DNA of 64,000 nucleotides, from the NCBI GenBank assembly GCA_031180725.1, contig JAPSLO010000001.1:620001-684000 (forward strand), in the 5' to 3' direction. Within the stretch, counting starts at the first letter, position 1; each line of letters begins with the position of its first letter. The stretch comes from Roseomonas sp. GTDB taxonomy: Bacteria; Pseudomonadota; Alphaproteobacteria; Acetobacterales; Acetobacteraceae. The position numbers and the translations under genes are program-made. The notes beneath the pieces were generated by a model. It was given only the letters and a program-made list of their open reading frames with translations. It did no database searches and had not been told where the DNA came from. Below, in pieces: positions 61,924 through 64,000 of the stretch.

Positions 61924-62127
61924 ATGCGCACCCTTCGATTGCTTCCGCTGTTGCTGCTGCCGCTTGCCACCACTGGCTGCGTCGTCGCCGCCGAAGTCGG
62001 CCCACCGGCCTATGGCTACTATTATGGTCGGCCGGCGCCCCGGTACTACTACGCCCCCGCGCCGCGCTATTACGGCTACCACCGGCCGCACTACCACCGG
62101 CATCACCACCATTACCGCCGCTGGTAA
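61924..62127 (+). CDS. Small Tyr/His-rich lipoprotein
   Basis: A 67-residue predicted lipoprotein: MRTLRLLPLLLLPLATTGC, lipobox TTGC (Cys19). A tail follows with repeated YYY, PAPRYY and a His-rich ending HRPHYHRHHHHYRRW. The tail closely resembles that of the lipoprotein at 27624-27872 (YGYNGGYRRW). GAGGGAGG precedes the ATG at 61924. Function unknown; possibly metal-binding or envelope-stress related. Confidence 0.7.
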   Translation: MRTLRLLPLLLLPLATTGCVVAAEVGPPAYGYYYGRPAPRYYYAPAPRYYGYHRPHYHRHHHHYRRW

Positions 62128-62133
62128 GCACCG

Positions 62134-62236
62134 GAGCGCTTTCCGCTCGCATTCGCTCGCCGAAACCGCTCCGGCTTCATGTTCTGCCGCATTTCCCGAG
62201 TCGTCAGGCGACCCCGCCTGACTTGAAAATGCTCTA
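62134..62236. repeat. Dispersed 103-bp repeat, copy 2
   Basis: Partner of 35193-35295, same length and orientation. It carries a perfect TCAGGCG-ACCC-CGCCTGA hairpin near the right end. Its last three bases (62234-62236) are the TAG stop of the minus-strand xth gene. It may act as a terminator for that gene. Confidence 0.75.
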
Positions 62237-63007
62237 CGCCTCCAGCGTGACGATTACCGGCGTGTGGTCCGAGGGGCTTTCCTCAGCCCGAGGTGCCGTA
62301 TCCACCTCCGCCCCGGCCAACCGCTCGGCCAATTCGGGGCTCAGCAGGACATGGTCGATGCGCAGGCCGCGGTTCAGGTCGAAATTCGCTCCGTAATCCC
62401 AGTAGGTATAGACGCGCTGCCCCGGATGCAGCGCGCGCAGGGCATCCGTCATGCCCAGGTGTTCCAGCCCCCGCCAGGCGGCGCGGGTCTCCGGCCGCAC
62501 CAGCGCATCGGTCGGGGGCAGGGCGCCCGGTGCCAGGTCCAGATCAGTGGGGCAGACATTGAAATCGCCCAGTACCGCGAAGGGCTGGAAGGCGTCCAGG
62601 CGCTCCGCCGCCAGGCGCCGCAGCCGTTCCATCCAGGTCAGCTTGTAGGCATAGCCCTCATCGCCGCCGGAATTGCCGTTGGGCAGATAGATGCCGGCCA
62701 CGCGCATCCCGGCCGCCGCCACCTCGATGTAGCGTGCCTGGCTGTCGGTCTCGTCGCCGGGCAGGACCTCGGCCGCTACCTCGAAGGGAATGCGGGAGAG
62801 CACGGCCACGCCGTTGCGCCCGCCCGACTGGCCGACCGCATGCACCCGGTAGCCGCTGCCCTCGAATTCCAGGGCGGGGCATTCCTCGGTCTTGCACTTT
62901 AGCTCCTGCAGGAAGAGCAGGTCGGGCTGCGCGCGATCCAGGAAGCGGCGCACATGCGGCGCGCGCTTCCGGATGGAGTTCACGTTGAACGTCGCGAGCT
63001 TGAGCAT
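62234..63007 (-). CDS. xth: Exodeoxyribonuclease III (AP endonuclease)
   Basis: A 257-residue Mg-dependent nuclease that cuts DNA at abasic sites and degrades 3' ends in base-excision repair. Family residues are [23 protein letters not shown], the metal Glu in [12 protein letters not shown] (near residue 35), [15 protein letters not shown], catalytic Asp/Asn in [15 protein letters not shown] (near 150), [14 protein letters not shown], and the His in [12 protein letters not shown]. The length is normal. The ATG at 63007 (MLKLATFN) is the family start. Its stop lies in the 103-bp repeat. Confidence 0.97.
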   Translation of the reverse strand: MLKLATFNVNSIRKRAPHVRRFLDRAQPDLLFLQELKCKTEECPALEFEGSGYRVHAVGQSGGRNGVAVLSRIPFEVAAEVLPGDETDSQARYIEVAAAGMRVAGIYLPNGNSGGDEGYAYKLTWMERLRRLAAERLDAFQPFAVLGDFNVCPTDLDLAPGALPPTDALVRPETRAAWRGLEHLGMTDALRALHPGQRVYTYWDYGANFDLNRGLRIDHVLLSPELAERLAGAEVDTAPRAEESPSDHTPVIVTLEA

Positions 63008-63041
63008 GCGGCGTGCAACTTGCCCGCCGTCTCGCCCGCGA

Positions 63042-63383
63042 TCAACCGACCGCGAAGGAGGTCCCGCAGCCGCAGGCGCTGACCGCCTGCGGGTTCCGCA
63101 CGGCGAAATGAGCGCCAATCAGCGCCTCGGCCCAGTCCAGCTCGGCGCCGTTCAGCAGTTCCAGGCTGACCGGATCCACGAAGATCCGGGCCGGACCTTC
63201 CTGCACCACCAGATCGTCCGGGGCCGGGGCATCCTCCAGCGCGAAACGATACTGGAAGCCGGAACAGCCGCCGGCATCCACGGCAAGCCGCAGCCCCGCC
63301 CGGGGGCGGCCTTCGCGGCTGGCGATCTCCGCCACCTGGGCGGCGGCGCGGGGGGTGACGCGGAAATTGATGGGGGCGTCCAT
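63042..63383 (-). CDS. erpA: A-type iron-sulfur carrier (ErpA/IscA family)
   Basis: A 113-residue Fe-S carrier that passes clusters to apoproteins. The three cysteines Cys40 ([10 protein letters not shown]), Cys104 and Cys106 (SACGCGTSF) are present. The start is ATG 63383 ([20 protein letters not shown]); GGAG lies 12 bases upstream, a little far. Choice between ErpA and IscA is not certain; the neighbouring dgt gene on the divergent strand fits the usual alphaproteobacterial erpA context. Confidence 0.9.
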   Translation of the reverse strand: MDAPINFRVTPRAAAQVAEIASREGRPRAGLRLAVDAGGCSGFQYRFALEDAPAPDDLVVQEGPARIFVDPVSLELLNGAELDWAEALIGAHFAVRNPQAVSACGCGTSFAVG

Positions 63384-63497
63384 GACGATGGGAGTCTCCT
63401 TGCCCGGAAAGATAAGGCGCCGCACCCCGGCTTTCCAACCACCGCCCGGGCGGGAGGCGTTGCGGCGGCGCGGGCGGCGATGCTACCGCGCTGCGCC

Positions 63498-64000
63498 ATG
63501 GACCCCATGCGCCTGCCGGACGGGCTCGCCCCCTGGGCGGTCCGCCCCGCCGACAGCCGCGGCCGGCTGCATGCCGAGCCCAGCGGTGGCGCGCGCTCGC
63601 CCTACCAGCGCGACCGGGACCGCGTCATCCACTCCACCGCTTTCCGTCGCCTTCAGTACAAGACGCAGGTCTTCGTCTTTCACGAGGGCGATCATTTCCG
63701 CACACGCCTGACCCATTCGATCGAGGTCGCGCAGATCGCCCGCTCCATCGCCCGCGAACTGGCGCTGGAGGAGGATCTGGCGGAGGCACTGGCGCTTGCC
63801 CACGACCTGGGCCACCCCCCCTTCGGCCATGCGGGGGAAGATGCGCTGGACGCGATGATGAAGCCCTATGGCGGCTTTGATCACAATGCGCAGTCGCTGA
63901 AGGCGGTGACGCTGCTGGAAACCCGCTATGCCGGCTTCGACGGGCTGAACCTGACCTGGGAGACGCTGGAGGGCCTGGCCAAGCACAATGGCCCGCTGCG
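63498..64000 (+). CDS. dgt: Deoxyguanosinetriphosphate triphosphohydrolase, 5' part
   Basis: The first 167 codons of a dNTPase that cleaves dGTP to deoxyguanosine and triphosphate; the gene runs off the window. The start [25 protein letters not shown] is followed by [22 protein letters not shown]. The HD metal site reads [22 protein letters not shown] and [21 protein letters not shown], giving the H...HD...D ligands. It is divergent from erpA, 114 bp away. Confidence 0.95.
   Translation, partial: MDPMRLPDGLAPWAVRPADSRGRLHAEPSGGARSPYQRDRDRVIHSTAFRRLQYKTQVFVFHEGDHFRTRLTHSIEVAQIARSIARELALEEDLAEALALAHDLGHPPFGHAGEDALDAMMKPYGGFDHNAQSLKAVTLLETRYAGFDGLNLTWETLEGLAKHNGPL

Overview
The window is high-GC DNA, dense with genes, from an alphaproteobacterium, most likely a Roseomonas-like member of the Acetobacteraceae (inference). 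The reasons are the rpmI-rplT-pheS-pheT order, a PopZ (DUF2497) protein, many Bug/TctC-type solute receptors with a TctAB permease, an erpA/dgt neighbourhood and a C-P lyase operon. About 60 protein genes, three tRNA genes, several hairpin terminators and several decayed gene pieces are visible. No phage, insertion sequence, CRISPR array or rRNA was seen.

Layout. 0-10 kb: tRNA-Ser, a divergent adenosine-deaminase-like enzyme, a Bug receptor, lepA, an MFS transporter, a VOC-fold gene behind an AT-rich palindromic operator, and pheT/pheS. 10-17 kb: rplT and rpmI upstream of pheST, a NUDIX hydrolase, then pgk, gap and tkt in one direction (central carbon metabolism). 17-28 kb: a VIT/CCC1 metal transporter, an SDR lacking the catalytic tyrosine, the tctAB permease, an M20 amidohydrolase with a PanE-like reductase, a translationally coupled TenA/DUF429 pair, cytochrome b561 and an amidase. 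28-35 kb: a stand-alone Lrp-type sensor domain, an RND efflux pump (adaptor plus 1056-residue permease) and a ThDP enzyme.

35-46 kb is the most notable block. phnG-H-I-J-K-L-M and a DUF1045 (2H phosphoesterase) gene form one tightly overlapping minus-strand operon for carbon-phosphorus lyase. Divergent from it are the PhnF regulator and a second, diverged PhnM; phnN faces the operon tail to tail and overlaps it. No phnCDE transporter and no phnP lie in the window. An ATCTA-N6-TAGAT operator candidate lies between phnG and phnF.

46-51.4 kb is accessory: an unassigned alpha/beta-hydrolase, fragments that look like a decayed second copy of the phnM2-end/hydrolase segment, a truncated Bug gene, and three overlapping genes of a histidine kinase/response regulator cascade, ending in a 0.7 kb gene-poor stretch before tRNA-Asn and tRNA-Cys. 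51.9-64 kb returns to core genes: an isoaspartate methyltransferase-like protein, a TolC-type outer membrane protein, popZ, another Bug receptor, valS, ilvD, three small exported His/Tyr/Pro-rich proteins, xth, an A-type Fe-S carrier and the start of dgt. A 103-bp imperfect repeat occurs twice (35.2 and 62.1 kb), each time supplying the stop codon of the adjacent minus-strand gene.

Functions are assigned from motifs read by eye; no database search was run.
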